The position numbers and the translations under genes were made by a program. From Orobanche coerulescens (taxonomy: Eukaryota; Streptophyta; Magnoliopsida; Lamiales; Orobanchaceae), in contig CM065806.1 in assembly GCA_033398695.1 (NCBI GenBank), forward strand, positions 37,535,001 through 37,599,000: 64,000 nt of DNA. Direction: 5' to 3'. The notes beneath the pieces are model-generated. The model did no database searches and had not been told where the DNA came from. It was given only the letters and a program-made list of their open reading frames with translations. Positions 34,647 through 45,660 of the stretch are shown here, piece by piece. The stretch's first letter is position 1. Each line of letters begins with the position of its first letter.

Positions 34647-36602
34647 TGTAATATCCGTAATTTTTCCATTTTTAGCAGTTTCCATTTTTGGTGTATGTCT
34701 ATTTTTATCGACTCGCTTGTAACCGTTTTGACATTTTGAATCTATCTTGTTCTTGGAGTTTTTCCATTTGGATGAGTTTTGATGATGTTTTCACGTAATT
34801 TCGTTTTATGGCATGTTTTGCCGTATGAACGTTCGATTCTTGTAAAACTCATTCGTTTTCGTTGTTTCTTGGTTCGTACAAGTTCGTATGGTTGAGTTGG
34901 TCATGTGGAGACTTTCTGTTTGTAAATCCGACGTCGTTTCGTGATTTCGGGCACTTGGGCCATTTTTGTAATTTACTAATAGTTTAGGGAATCTTAGTTT
35001 CGTTGTCGTATTACGGACCCTCCGGTGGTCGGAATTGTATTTTCTTTCAGCGCTTAGCTCCGTTGTCTTGTATGCTTCGGCCTATGTTCCCGGATTCTCG
35101 GTCTCGTCGTATGCGTTTCGTGTTTTATACCCTCGGCAGCTTACTGCCGATGTGACATCGCAATGCCGAATCTTGTAGGTAGCGCACGCTACCCTCGTTA
35201 CCTTGCGTGGCGCTATCAAGTGCGGTTAGCGACGCTAACTCCCTATTGTTAGCGACGCTAACGAAGGGTGGCGTGGTTACCGACTGTGACGGCCCCGTTA
35301 GCGCGCGCTACATATGACTATTAGCGTGCGCTAACTCCGCTGAATATAAGTCAGCGGACAGTTTCAGAACAGCAGTTTATTTCTTTTCTCTTCGTTTCTT
35401 CGACGTGCGACCTCAGAGACGATTTCCACCAGTCTTATTCGGAGTTCTCTTCAAATTCCATCACGGTAGAATCGAGCCATCATATCATAATCAGCATAAT
35501 CACCTTTCATCAGCCGAATTAAAGGTAATTCCTCAGGAACCCTAATTTTGACGAATTTGGGGGATTTTCGGGATTCTAGGGTTTAGTTCCGAATTGTTCA
35601 TCTATATTACGTTATTCTTTACCGATTGTGATTGTTGAGTGATTCTTAATCCAATTTCCTTGATTTTAATCCGCGAACTATCAATACGGGGAGATTTTGC
35701 GTAAACCCTCGCCCGTATCGATTAATCGTTCATTGTCGTGTCATGCAATCGCGCTACATATGACTATTAACCGTTCGTAGTCGCGTTTCACTTCCGTTTC
35801 TTCAAGAATGTCTCAAAGGCAAGTACTTTACATTTGTTTACATGTTCTAGTATTTGAATTATGGCTGTATCGTGGTTGTTGTGGATGGTTATGTGTATGT
35901 TCACCTAGGGATGGTCCGACGGGGCGTCTAGGGATACGTATTGCCGTGAGTGTGCGTATCGCGAACTGTGGTTAGCCACCCAGGGATGTCCGACGGGGCT
36001 CTGCGGGGTACGGTGGCCGTGAGTCTCGTACCAACGGTTAACTTTGAATTGTGATTTGTTGGAGATAATGTGTTTTGTGATTGTGCATTGTAAATATTCC
36101 GGAATATAAAACGTTTTCAAAAAATGATTTTTGGCGCATTATTCATCTGATTAGAATGTAGTTCAAATGGATTTTACTTGCACTAGCAGTTGTCGCTAAC
36201 CCCTTAAATGGGGGAAATACTTTTTGTATTTCAGGTATTGATCGTGGGGACAAGCGAGTACCCGAGCCATACGAGGATGATGGGCAAGCATGATATTGTC
36301 CAGAAGTTGGTTATTGGTGTCTTGTCTGTCAATTATTATTAATGTCTGATTTTGGGATTCTGTATTATTCAAATTTGTTTAAGTACTCCGATTTGAATTT
36401 GTTAATGTTGTGTTCCCGTTTTGGGAAAATGGATTTGATGTCAGAATTTCATTTGTCGGTTATAGTCTTTTATTTAGCTTGTCGTTTTATTTATGATGGT
36501 TTGTCGTTGTCGAATGTCTCGTTTGGTACGTTAGCCTGGTGGATTCCACAGTGTGGGTTCCACGGCGCTGTAATATACCCTGAACGTCTTGGGGGTGTTA
36601 CA
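34647..36602 (+). repeat. TE-E 5' LTR
   Basis: 1956 bp, TGTAATATCC to GGGGGTGTTACA, followed by the primer site. It contains a TAGCG palindrome cluster (35180-35333) and an ATATAAG box (35344-35350). Two short near-repeats at about 35905-36030 (ggatggtccgacggggc type) lie in the downstream half. Confidence 0.85.
35180..35350 (+). promoter_or_regulatory. TE-E U3: TAGCG palindromes directly upstream of TATA box
   Basis: TAGCGCACGCTA at 35180-35191, TAGCGACGCTA twice (about 35227 and 35250), TAGCGCGCGCTA (a perfect palindrome) at 35299-35310 and TAGCGTGCGCTA at 35322-35333, followed 10 bases later by ATATAAG (35344-35350). Confidence 0.65.
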
Positions 36603-36607
36603 GAATA

Positions 36608-36828
36608 TGGTATCAGAGCTTAGGTTTATGGATACCTAGGCTGTCGGTTATTTGGGTCTAGTTAAGTGTCGTTTTTGGGACAGTATCACTGCTATGCCAT
36701 CACCTCAGTACGCCGGTGCTCGTAAGTTTTCCTAACTTGACTCATTTTATCATTATGTTCTATTCCTGTCTTGGTATCTTGTTGCGTTTTGCGTTTGAAT
36801 TGTACTTACCCATTGCTTCTTCAGAATT
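36608..36828 (+). promoter_or_regulatory. TE-E primer site and possible leader intron
   Basis: TGGTATCAGAGC at 36608-36619. A strong donor, CTCGTAAGTTTT (GTAAGT 36722-36727), and a pyrimidine-rich acceptor, TTGCTTCTTCAG, ending at 36828 bound a possible intron just before the RGRGRG gag N-terminus. Joining the short upstream ATG frame (36694) to gag would not keep the frame, so the intron would be in the untranslated leader. Confidence 0.45.
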
Positions 36829-39239
36829 CCTGCTGGTAGAGGACGCGGACGCGGACGCGGTAGGGGACGTGGCGCAGCCGGTGGGGCGGTCATGTCCAAT
36901 CACTCGGGAACTGGTTCGGCGATGCCTTCCCTGTCGAACAGTGTTCCCCCTAGTTCCGGAGGTCAGCAGGACCAGTCTGCTAGCTCCGGTAATGCACATG
37001 AGAATGTTGGAGTGGCCAACATTTTGCAGCAGGTAGCGAACCAGATGACGCTACTGACTCAGGCCGTTCTAGTCGGCCAAGCTAATGCCAACCCGGTTCC
37101 GCCTACTGGATCCGGTAATGATAAGATACTTCAGGACGTGATTCGTATGCGTCCTCCGCAGTTTGATGGTGCTTCCGACCCTTCTGGTTGGGATATTTGG
37201 CTATTCGAGATGGAGAAAGTGTTTGAGGCTGCTAATTGTTTCGAGGAGAGGAAAGTACCCATTGCTCAGTACTTCCTCGCCAAGGAGGCAGCAACGTGGT
37301 GGCAAGCGGTGAAACCGCATGACCGAGCAGCTACGTGGGCAGAGTTTCGGGATCTGATGGAAGACGAATTCTGTCCTTGGCCAGTGAAAGAGGGGAGGAT
37401 CCGAGCCTTCTTTGAGGCTAAACCCCAAGATGTTCCTATATCTCAAGCTATCAAAGACTACAATCAACAGTTGCATTATATGAGGAACCAAGTCCGCGAT
37501 GAGCTTGATAAGATCCGCCACTTTGATATGCGGATGAAACCGAGGGTGCGCCACTACATGTCTGGTCTGGGGTGCACGACTTTGAAGGAATATCAGAATA
37601 AAGCGATGGCTTACGAGATGTCGTTTTCTGCGACAGAGACGGCAGCTGAAGGAAAGAAGCAGAAGACCTCCGATCAGTTTTCGGGAGGCAAGTCAGGAGG
37701 GTATCCGAAGGCTCAGTCTGGTTCGCGAGTCTTCGGGAGTCAGTCGCCATCAGTTGGTCGAGGAAACAGTTCTAGGTCTTCTCCTGCTGGTTCCGTTCGT
37801 GGTCCTAAGTGCTTCAACTGCAGTCGTCCGGGCCACATGATGAGTGAGTGTGATAGGCCTCCGATTCAGTGTCTTGCTTGTGGTCGTATGGGTCATCGTG
37901 CTAAGTTTTGTACGGATGCAGCTCGGGCTCCAGTTACTCAGATATCAGCCCCAGCTGCGGGAGAGCCGAGTGTGAATCAGGCAAGCAGGTTCCTCGGCAG
38001 CGTGAGTTTTGGTAGAGATCGAGGTCGTGGTCAGCCTTCTAGAGGGGGAGCTTCTAGTGCGGGGTCTGTTCCGCCCCGTGTGTATGAGATGAGGCGAGCC
38101 GGAGATCCCGACGCGACGGTGGCTACAGGTACCGTCCACATCCTTGATCATCCTGTTTCCGTATTGTTCGATTCTGGTGCTACGCATTCTTTTATATCTA
38201 TGGATTGTGTGCGTCGTCTGCATGTTGATTGCCTTGTTGCTTGTGAGCCTTTTGTTGTTAAACTTCCTAGCGGGGATAGCATCGTGGGGGATCGTGAGAT
38301 TAGGGATTTTCCAATAAGTATCGCGGGGAGGGTTTGGCCTTCTAATCTGATTGCGGTGGATATTAGAGACGAGGATTTGATTCTAGGTGAGGATTGGCTA
38401 GACCGTCATGGAGCGATCATGAATTATAGAACAAGGACTGTCTCGATGCTAGCCTCCGATGGTACCGAGCATTCTTTTGTGGGACGTAAGTGGAGTAGCC
38501 AGAGATTACTGATCAGCGCCTTGAGGGCGGTGAGACTCCTTCGAGGAGGTTGCACGGGCTATTGGTGTTACGCTTTGAGATCGGAAGAAGGGGGAGTCGA
38601 GCTCTCGTCTATTCTGGTAGTGTGTGAGTATCCTGATGTTTTTCCAGACGAGTTGCCGGGTTTTCCGCCGGATCGAGAAGTTGAGTTTACCGTCGATTTA
38701 GAGCCGGGTGCAGCACCGATTTCTAAGACGCCATACCGTATGGCGCCTGCCGAGATGCTTGAGTTGAAGAAACAGTTGGGAGAGTTGCTAGACATGGGGT
38801 ATATTCAACCGAGTGCTTCACCTTGGGGCGCACCGGTCCTGTTTGTTAAGAAGAAGGATGGGTCACTTCGTTTGTGTATCGACTACCGAGAGTTGAACAA
38901 AGTGACCATCAAAAACAAGTATCCGCTCCCGAGGATTGATGACTTGTTTGATCAGTTGCAAGGGGCAACCGTGTTTTCGATGATTGATTTGAGATCGGGG
39001 TATTATCAGCTCCGAGTGAAGGATACCGATATTCCGAAGACGGCCTTTCGGACGAGATACGGACACTACGAGTTTGTGGTTATGCCTTTTGGGCTAACCA
39101 ACGCCCCAGCCGTGTTCATGCAGCTTATGAACAAAGTCTTTATCGAGTACCTCGATAAATGTGTAGTCGTCTTTATCGACGATATTCTGATTTACTCGAG
39201 GAACGAGGAGGAGCATGCCCGTCATTTACATATTGTGTT
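36829..39239 (+). CDS. TE-E gag-protease-RT, 5' part of Gypsy polyprotein
   Basis: One frame runs open through gag, protease and RT until TE-F. The first ATG is at 36892, but the RG-rich segment before it (36829-36880) is in frame, so the true start may be further upstream. From Met 36892: the Retrotrans_gag core is at residues about 80-240, CCHC knuckles [14 protein letters not shown] (307-320) and [14 protein letters not shown] (327-340), the aspartic protease [10 protein letters not shown] with Asp at 427, and RT from about residue 615 with [18 protein letters not shown] and the catalytic FIDDIL (Asp 763-764). The products would be the capsid and nucleocapsid, processing protease and the polymerase that copies element RNA in particles. 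Truncation at 39239 is caused by TE-F; the reading frame continues exactly at 50359. Confidence 0.88.
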
Positions 39240-40388
39240 TGTTAGGAAAAACAAACACCCTGTATCGATTCAGCCGGGATACCCGATCCCTGTATCGATT
39301 GTTATTTGTTATTGAAAAGGTTTTGACAAATATGCCAAATACAGTAAAGGAAAACTGTATCGAGGATTCAAAGGATTTATCATGTATCGAAGACCTGCCT
39401 CGAATCAGCATAAGTGAAGCTCGTCAGTACAGCAAGAAGACTTGTAAGAAGACCAAGTATGGAAACTGTCTCGATGCCCTAATACAGTCATTCTCCATAC
39501 AGTTCACAAAAGGACAAGAAAGAACACAAGTCAAGTTCCGTTGAACAAAGAAGTATTTAAATACTCAAGGATAAAGTATTTAAATACGTCGATCTTCGAA
39601 TCTTGTAATCCCGAAATCCGGATCATGTCATATTCCCGTTGAAGGAAAATCTTATTCAAACGGACATCTCAACGGATACTTTCTTCAGAGGCTATATATA
39701 TATCCTTGAAGACATTGAAAATAAGTTACCCCAAGTAACATAACTCTCAAAAAGCTATCAAAAGTTATCATCTGAGCAAACATATCTCCAGAGCAAACTG
39801 CAAGTTAGAACGAAAGAGATATACAGTGCTCAAACATCAAGAACAGCTATCATCAGATCTTGATATTCAAAGCTGCTGTTCTTACCTGGTTACCTAACCT
39901 TTTACCTCTGTGTAAAAACCGAGCTCTGTGTGAACTCAACAAGTTATTCTGACCTGTGTGGGACGAATAAGGACGAAGCTTTGGAACTGTGTGTGAAGGA
40001 GCTAGTCAAGAAGGAAGCTTTAACCAATCTGTGTGAACGGTTGAAAGTGATATTCTTTGTATCAATGCGTGTGAACGATACAAGGATAGGTTTGTTTATA
40101 ATTACGTAGTTGTGTACGCAGAATTATATAATAAACTTTTACTCTGTGTGGAGGACCGGTGGACGTAGAGGGGTTTACCTCGAACCACTTAAATTATCGT
40201 GTCATTTACCTTCACTTTTCTTGTTTGAAATAATCGTGATATATTAAGTATACACCAAGTACTCGTTCTTGTATCCACGGCAATTAATCGTATCCAAGAC
40301 TTCCGCTACGCACTCGATTTAGATTCCATACGGTTTGTTGTTTAAACTACTTTTCCAAATCGTATCCGGTATACTTAAGTGGCCAACA
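39240..40388 (+). repeat. TE-F 5' LTR
   Basis: TGTTAGGAAA...GGCCAACA, 1149 bp. It has two AGTATTTAAATAC palindromes (39548-39585) about 110 bases upstream of TATATATATA (39693-39703). Compared with the 3' LTR, most mismatches fall in CTG, CAG or CCG contexts. Confidence 0.9.
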
Positions 40389-40390
40389 AG

Positions 40391-40402
40391 TGGTATCGGA
40401 GC
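40391..40402 (+). promoter_or_regulatory. TE-F primer binding site (one mismatch)
   Basis: TGGTATCGGAGC two bases after the LTR; the tRNA-Met site normally has CAG where this has CGG. Confidence 0.75.
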
Positions 40403-40498
40403 GGTTGATTCTAAAAAGAATCGGTCGTATTTCTTTTAACCGAATCGATTCAAATCACTTATTTTCAAAACAGTTTCTTTCATTCCTATATTATCGGT

Positions 40499-41700
40499 AT
40501 GGATACTTCTATGATTAACAAAGTCCCTATGTTCTCTATTAACGAATTTGACGATTGGAGAATTAGAATGGAAGCTCATCTTGCAAAGAATGCACGAAGA
40601 GATGATCTTTGTTATACAGGATGGTCCGATCAAGATTATGAAGGTCAATCCAGCCGCAAGGATCGAGGGCCAAGCCCATGCTGAAATGCTCGAGAAGGAA
40701 CGCGAGCAATGGACAACCGATGAAAGGAAGCTAGCCAATCTAGACAACGTGGCTAAGAACGCGTTATTTGTCACTCTTGACAAAGGCACGGTCTCAAAGG
40801 TAAATAGCCGCAAAATGAACAAAGAAATCAGGATAAACTCAAGTTAATTTGTGAGGCCGAGCTCTCTAAAGAAAACAAGATTTCAAAACTTACTCAGCAA
40901 TTTGAATCTTTTGAAATGAAACCAACGGAAACACTTGAGGAACTTGACCTCAGATTTACTGGTATTGTTGGTGAACTTGAAGCGTTGGGCAAGATTTACA
41001 CCCAAAAGGAGAAGAACTTAAAAATTTTCAGATCTCTCCCAGCCCGATGGGACATTAAGACCACAGCTATGCGTGTATCATGTAATCTTAATGAAATATC
41101 CACTTTTGATCTCTTCTCTGGCCTTAAAGCATTTGAGTATGACATTGACAGAAGAGAGAAAGCTGAAGAATCTCCTTCAAAGGTCACAGCCCTCGCTGCT
41201 ATATCGAACCGTCGACACAGCTTGCCTAGCTCGTCGAAGCCCGGTCACAAGAACGCTGACAGCGACGACGACATCCTGTCACAAGATGAAATGGCGCTTC
41301 TAATGCATAAATTCAAAAAGTTTATCAAACAGTCTGGAAAGACTCCCTACAGGCCCAAACCTGTCAACAAGGTAAGTACCGAAACATCATCCGGTGATGC
41401 TAACCTGTGTTATAACTGCAGGAAACCAGGCCATTATGCAAACAAATGTCCTCATCCCAAAGTCCAAAGGTTGCCGGAGGCCGAGCAACAAGAGCGAGAT
41501 GAAAGAAGACGTGCTTGGAAAGACAAGCTCAAGGCCCTGATTGGAGAATCAGAAGCCTCCCCCACACCATCCAAATCTGCAGAATGTCTTCAGGTGGTCA
41601 CTGAAAGTGATTCATCTGACGATGAGTTCGATGATAAAGCATACATGTGCTTTATGGCTAAAGATGTTCCAGAAGGTGAAGACAGCGACGATGAGGACAT
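40499..41700 (+). pseudogene. TE-F gag (Copia, UBN2 type) with CCHC knuckle
   Basis: Starts at ATG 40499 with VPMFSINEFDDWRIRMEAHL, the same opening as the TE-G gag (LPVFSVDEYDLWKIRMQAHL). Frames change near 40590 and again near 40835, then an open frame from about 40840 (first ATG 40916) carries the gag core, including SLPARWDIKTTAMR, and the zinc knuckle CYNCRKPGHYANKC at 41408-41449. Acidic serine-rich segments follow to the protease. The two frameshifts prevent a full-length product. Gag would package the element RNA. Confidence 0.8.
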
Positions 41701-42320
41701 TCTAGAGGAGGATAACTGGTACTTCGATAGTGGATGCTCTCGTCACATGACTGGAGACAGGAGCATGCTATCTGATTTTGTAGAAGGTCGCGGTCCAAAA
41801 GTTCGCTTCGGTGATAAATCTAAAGGAAGAACAAGAGGGAAAGGAAACCTACTTGTCGGGAAATTCAAAGTCACCGATGTCGCATATGTTGAAGGCTTAC
41901 AGTATAATCTACTTAGTATTAGCCAGTTCTGTCATAAACAGTTCTCGGTGAAGTTCTATATAGATCGCTGTAGAGTCAAGAACATCCAAACCAAGGAAGT
42001 TGTACTTACAGGAAGCAGATCAGGTAATATGTACATTGCTGACTGGAAGCCTATGAGCTCCTCAATTCCATGTTTTGTTGCCAAAGGCACTGCAGATCTT
42101 AGCTGGCTATGGCACAAGAGGATGTCTCACGTCAACTTCAAGAGGATCAACAAGCTTTCAAGACAGGGTATGGTAAGAGGTTTGCCAGATGTGTCATTCA
42201 AGAAGGACGTGTCTGGACCATGCCGAAAGGCAAGCAAATCAAGTCAACCACGAAGAGCAAATCCTACCTTTCAACCCAAAGAGTATTGGAAATGCTACAC
42301 ATGGATCTCTACGGTCCTGT
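41701..42320 (+). pseudogene. TE-F protease and start of integrase
   Basis: In frame with the end of gag, WYFDSGCSRHMTG (active-site Asp codon 41726-41728) marks the Copia aspartic protease that cuts the polyprotein. It is followed by the GAG-pre-integrase zinc-binding segment: LWHKRMSHVNFKRINKL at about 42106-42156 supplies the two histidines. The expected downstream cysteine pair is damaged, with SGPCRKASKSS in this frame, and the frame closes at 42320 while the integrase continues in another frame. Confidence 0.8.
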
Positions 42321-42987
42321 AGACCCAGTAAGTTTGGGAGGTAAGAAATATTGTATGGTTGTTGTTGATGATTATTCCAGGTATGCTTGGACGATCTTTC
42401 TTAGCAAGAAGAAGGAAACAACATCAAGGCTGCCCGAGCTCCTGAGAAAGTTGCAGAATGAAAAAGCATCGAGTATCGTGTGCATTCGTTCCGACAGAGG
42501 TACTGAATTTACTAACCGCTTTATAGAGCAATACTGTTCGGAGAATGGAATACAGCACGAGTACTCAGCTGCCCGAACACCTCAACAAAATGGTGTTGCC
42601 GAGCGAAAGAATAGGACGTTGAAAGAAGCAACAAGGACAATGATTGCCGAAAGCAAATTGCCGCAGCGTTTCTGGGGTGAAGCAACCAATACAGCGTGCT
42701 ACACTCAAAACCGCTGTATCGTCAACAAGCACCACAACAAAACAGCTTACGAGGTATGGAACAACAAAACTCCATTAGTTTCGTATTTTCACATTGTTGG
42801 ATGCAGGTGTTACGTATTGAACAATGGGAAGGACCAACTTAGAACATTTGATGAAAAATCAGATGAAGGAATATTCGTAGGATACTCCTCCACAAAGAAA
42901 GCTTTAATCTTTAATAAAAGGAGGTCGACGATCGAGGAATCGATTCATGTAGTGTTCGACGAACCACACCATGACCCTACAGAGTAG
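42109..42987 (+). pseudogene. TE-F integrase catalytic core
   Basis: From about 42290 this frame carries the DDE core: LHMDLYGPV (first Asp 42304-42306), CIRSDRGTEF (second Asp 42493-42495) and NGVAERKN (Glu 42601-42603), followed by the C-terminal region with VWNNKTP, VGCRCYVLNNGKDQL and GIFVGYSS. Integrase joins element cDNA to host DNA. All three catalytic residues are present, but the frame differs from that of protease and stops at 42985-42987, so the polyprotein is broken on both sides. Confidence 0.85.
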
Positions 42988-44275
42988 ATGATATCACTCG
43001 GACATTCACCATCTATCTATCTTGGATCCACCTACACCCATTGAACCCGTAGTTGATTTAGAAATCAACCCCGCACCGTAAGAATCGATATGGATGAAGT
43101 TGACGCCGCATGTCAAGCCTGTACCCACGTAAACTTTCGATACAAGACGGGATCCCGAACTAGAACCCGACCGAAGATGGTTGAGAGATCACCCGCAAGA
43201 GCTGATCATTGGAAACATTAATGCAGTGTTTCTACTCGTAGGAGAATACAGAGTACACAAGGAAATGTACTTTGTGCACAAGAAGAATCTAATGTCAAGT
43301 CTCACAGCTTCGAATGGAAATCTCAATCCGAACTTAGGAGACTCAATATGTGCACTATCGCCGTATTCTTAGCCCGATCAACTGTTTCGACCATAGACGC
43401 TCTTAACAACTCTCATTGGATTACATCTATGGAAGAAGAGCTTAACGGTTTGAAAGAAATAATGTATGGTATCTTGTACCAGACCGACACACCAATCGGT
43501 TATAGGAACCAAATGGGTATTTCAAACAAAAAGGATGGAAATGGACTTATCATAAGAAACAAATCCAGACTAGTAGCACAAGGCTATTGTCGGAAGAAGG
43601 AATCGACTATGATGAAACCTTCGCCTGTAGCGAGACTAGAAGCCATCAGATATTTTTAGCCTTTGCCGCCCATAAGAGTTTTATCGTATACCAAATGGAC
43701 GTCAAGAGTGCTTTCTGAATGGAGAGCTTTCAGAAGAAGTTTATGTTGAACAACCACCAGGGTTTGCCAACACAGACGGTATCGATCTAGTTTACAGGCT
43801 AAGGAAAGCGCTGTACGGACTTAAACAAGCCCCTAGAGCCTGGTACGAAACCCTGTCCCAGTATCTAACCAACAACGGATTTGAGAAAGGTGCTGTCGAC
43901 AAAACATTGTTCAAAATACAGGAAGGAGATGACCTTCTAATGGTACAAATTTATGTCGATGATATTATTTTTGGTTCAACTAACCTTGCTCTATGTCAAA
44001 GGTTCTCACATCTCATGCAAAGCAAATTTGAAATGAGTATGATGGGGGAACTTAGTTATTTCCTAGGTTTGCAGATAAAGCAGATGCCTACAGGTATATT
44101 CATCAACCAAGAGAAATACAGCAAGGAGCTTCTCAACAAATTTGGAATGAACACTTCCAAATCCTCGCCAACCCCCATGAGCACTTCCGTGCAAATTAGT
44201 GTTGATGAAGCCGGAAAGCAGTTTGACCAATCACTCTACAGAAGCTCATTGGTTCGCTCCCGTACCTAACGCCAG
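42988..44275 (+). pseudogene. TE-F reverse transcriptase (broken)
   Basis: Fragments in several frames give a Copia RT: RWLRDHPQELIIGN at about 43175-43215, WITSMEEELNGL near 43420, KSRLVAQGY near 43560, then [16 protein letters not shown] near 43820. The open part 43907-44269 holds the active site [12 protein letters not shown] (Asp codons 43958-43963) and [16 protein letters not shown]. It would copy RNA to DNA. At least four frameshifts or stops lie between 42988 and 43910. Confidence 0.8.
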
Positions 44276-44920
44276 CAGGCCCGATATCCAGTTCTTTGTT
44301 GGAGTGTGTGCGAGATACCAAGTTGCACCTAAGGAATCACACTTCAATACTGCTAAACGAATCTGAAATACGTTAAAGGAACAGTCGATGCAGGACTGTG
44401 GTATCCTAAGGAAGGCGGATTCGATTTAGTTGGATACTGCGACTCGGATCTCGGAGGTCGCAAGCTAGATAGGAAGAGTACAAGTGGAACTTGTCACTTT
44501 CTTGGACCTAGGCTCGTTTCTTGGTTCAAGAAGCAATTGGCAAATTCTCTTTCCACTACGAATCAGTACTATGTCTTTGGTAGGCTGCTGTATGCGAGAT
44601 CCTTTGGATGCAAAGAACAATCGCCGATTATGGAATCGATGCTAGAGAGACTCCAATCATGTGTGATAGCACGAGTGCAATTGCAATCACGCACAATCCT
44701 GTTTTGCACTCGCGCACTAAGCATATCAACATGAAGCATCATTTCATCAGGAATCATGTCGAGAACAAGGATGTTCGCTGGAAAAAGTCCATACAGACAT
44801 CCAGTGGCCGACATTTTCACCAAGCCTCTCGACACAGCAAGATTCAACATGCTAAGAACAGAATTGGGAATACTACAGCCAGACTCCCTGTAAGTAAATT
44901 TACTGCTTTTACTCAACAAT
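44276..44920 (+). pseudogene. TE-F RNase H (broken)
   Basis: Fragments typical of Copia RNase H: DLVGYCDSDLGG near 44425-44460, TSGTCHFLG near 44480, MCDSTSAIAITHNPVLHSRT near 44660-44720, and KHHFIRNHVE near 44737-44770. Frame changes break it. RNase H removes RNA from the RNA-DNA hybrid during replication. Confidence 0.75.
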
Positions 44921-45138
44921 TGAGGGGGAATGCTGTAAGACCCGTGAATACAGTATCCAACAGTAATTATTTGTACACTCAGAATCATCAATACTGATCG
45001 TAGCGAACGAAGGCATATGAATACTACGGTGATGTGTGCAATAATTAAGGGGGAATCTTGTAGGACCCATGAATACGGATTAATCCAACTATTGCTGTAT
45101 GGAATTTAAAACCTATTAGTACCTTTTTAAGGGGGAAC
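44921..45138 (+). promoter_or_regulatory. TE-F: three internal PPT-like tracts
   Basis: TGAGGGGGAA at 44921-44930, AAGGGGGAA at 45047-45055 and AAGGGGGAAC at 45129-45138 lie between RNase H and the extra ORF. The first two are each followed by a similar stretch (tgta(a/g)gaccc(g/a)tgaatac), indicating a diverged duplication of about 125 bp. Multiple PPTs are known in Sireviruses. Confidence 0.55.
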
Positions 45139-45660
45139 GTCAGATCGACGGAGAACAAGACATACTATAGATTTCGATTCAAGATATAATATAATATTAT
45201 TTCCTTTTTAAAATAATTTTTGTCCACGTGCCTGCTTTTATGTCAAACGTCATGTTCATTAAATGCCTTACACGACATCTGACAATCGAATCTCAAAAGC
45301 CGCGATGTTTTCAAATTGATTATTATTTTTAAACCGCCGTTTTAGGCATTTAGGTAATCAACCTATGTCGAAGTGGGACCATTGTATTTTAAAACCTTTT
45401 AATGGATTAGCGTATCAGTTACACTAAATCCATCCCGACTGCCGATTTCAAAACGGTTCCCATCCCTTAAAATCGACCACTCGTACTCGCAAACCCTATT
45501 TCGCCGCCCAAGTATAAAAGGATCAGATTCGCCATTAGAGACTCTTTACGCATTCTCGCAATTACAAGAGATCTCAAGCAAACAAACTACATATTTTCTC
45601 GCATATTCATCTGCGAATTTCTACTGCTTTTCTTCCACCTTCGCTTTTAAGAAAACATCC

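Noticed and set aside
36716..37036. 106-codon frame at the TE-E gag start
   Set aside because: Overlaps the RG-repeat gag N-terminus in another frame and crosses the putative intron; the gag frame has clear domain support.
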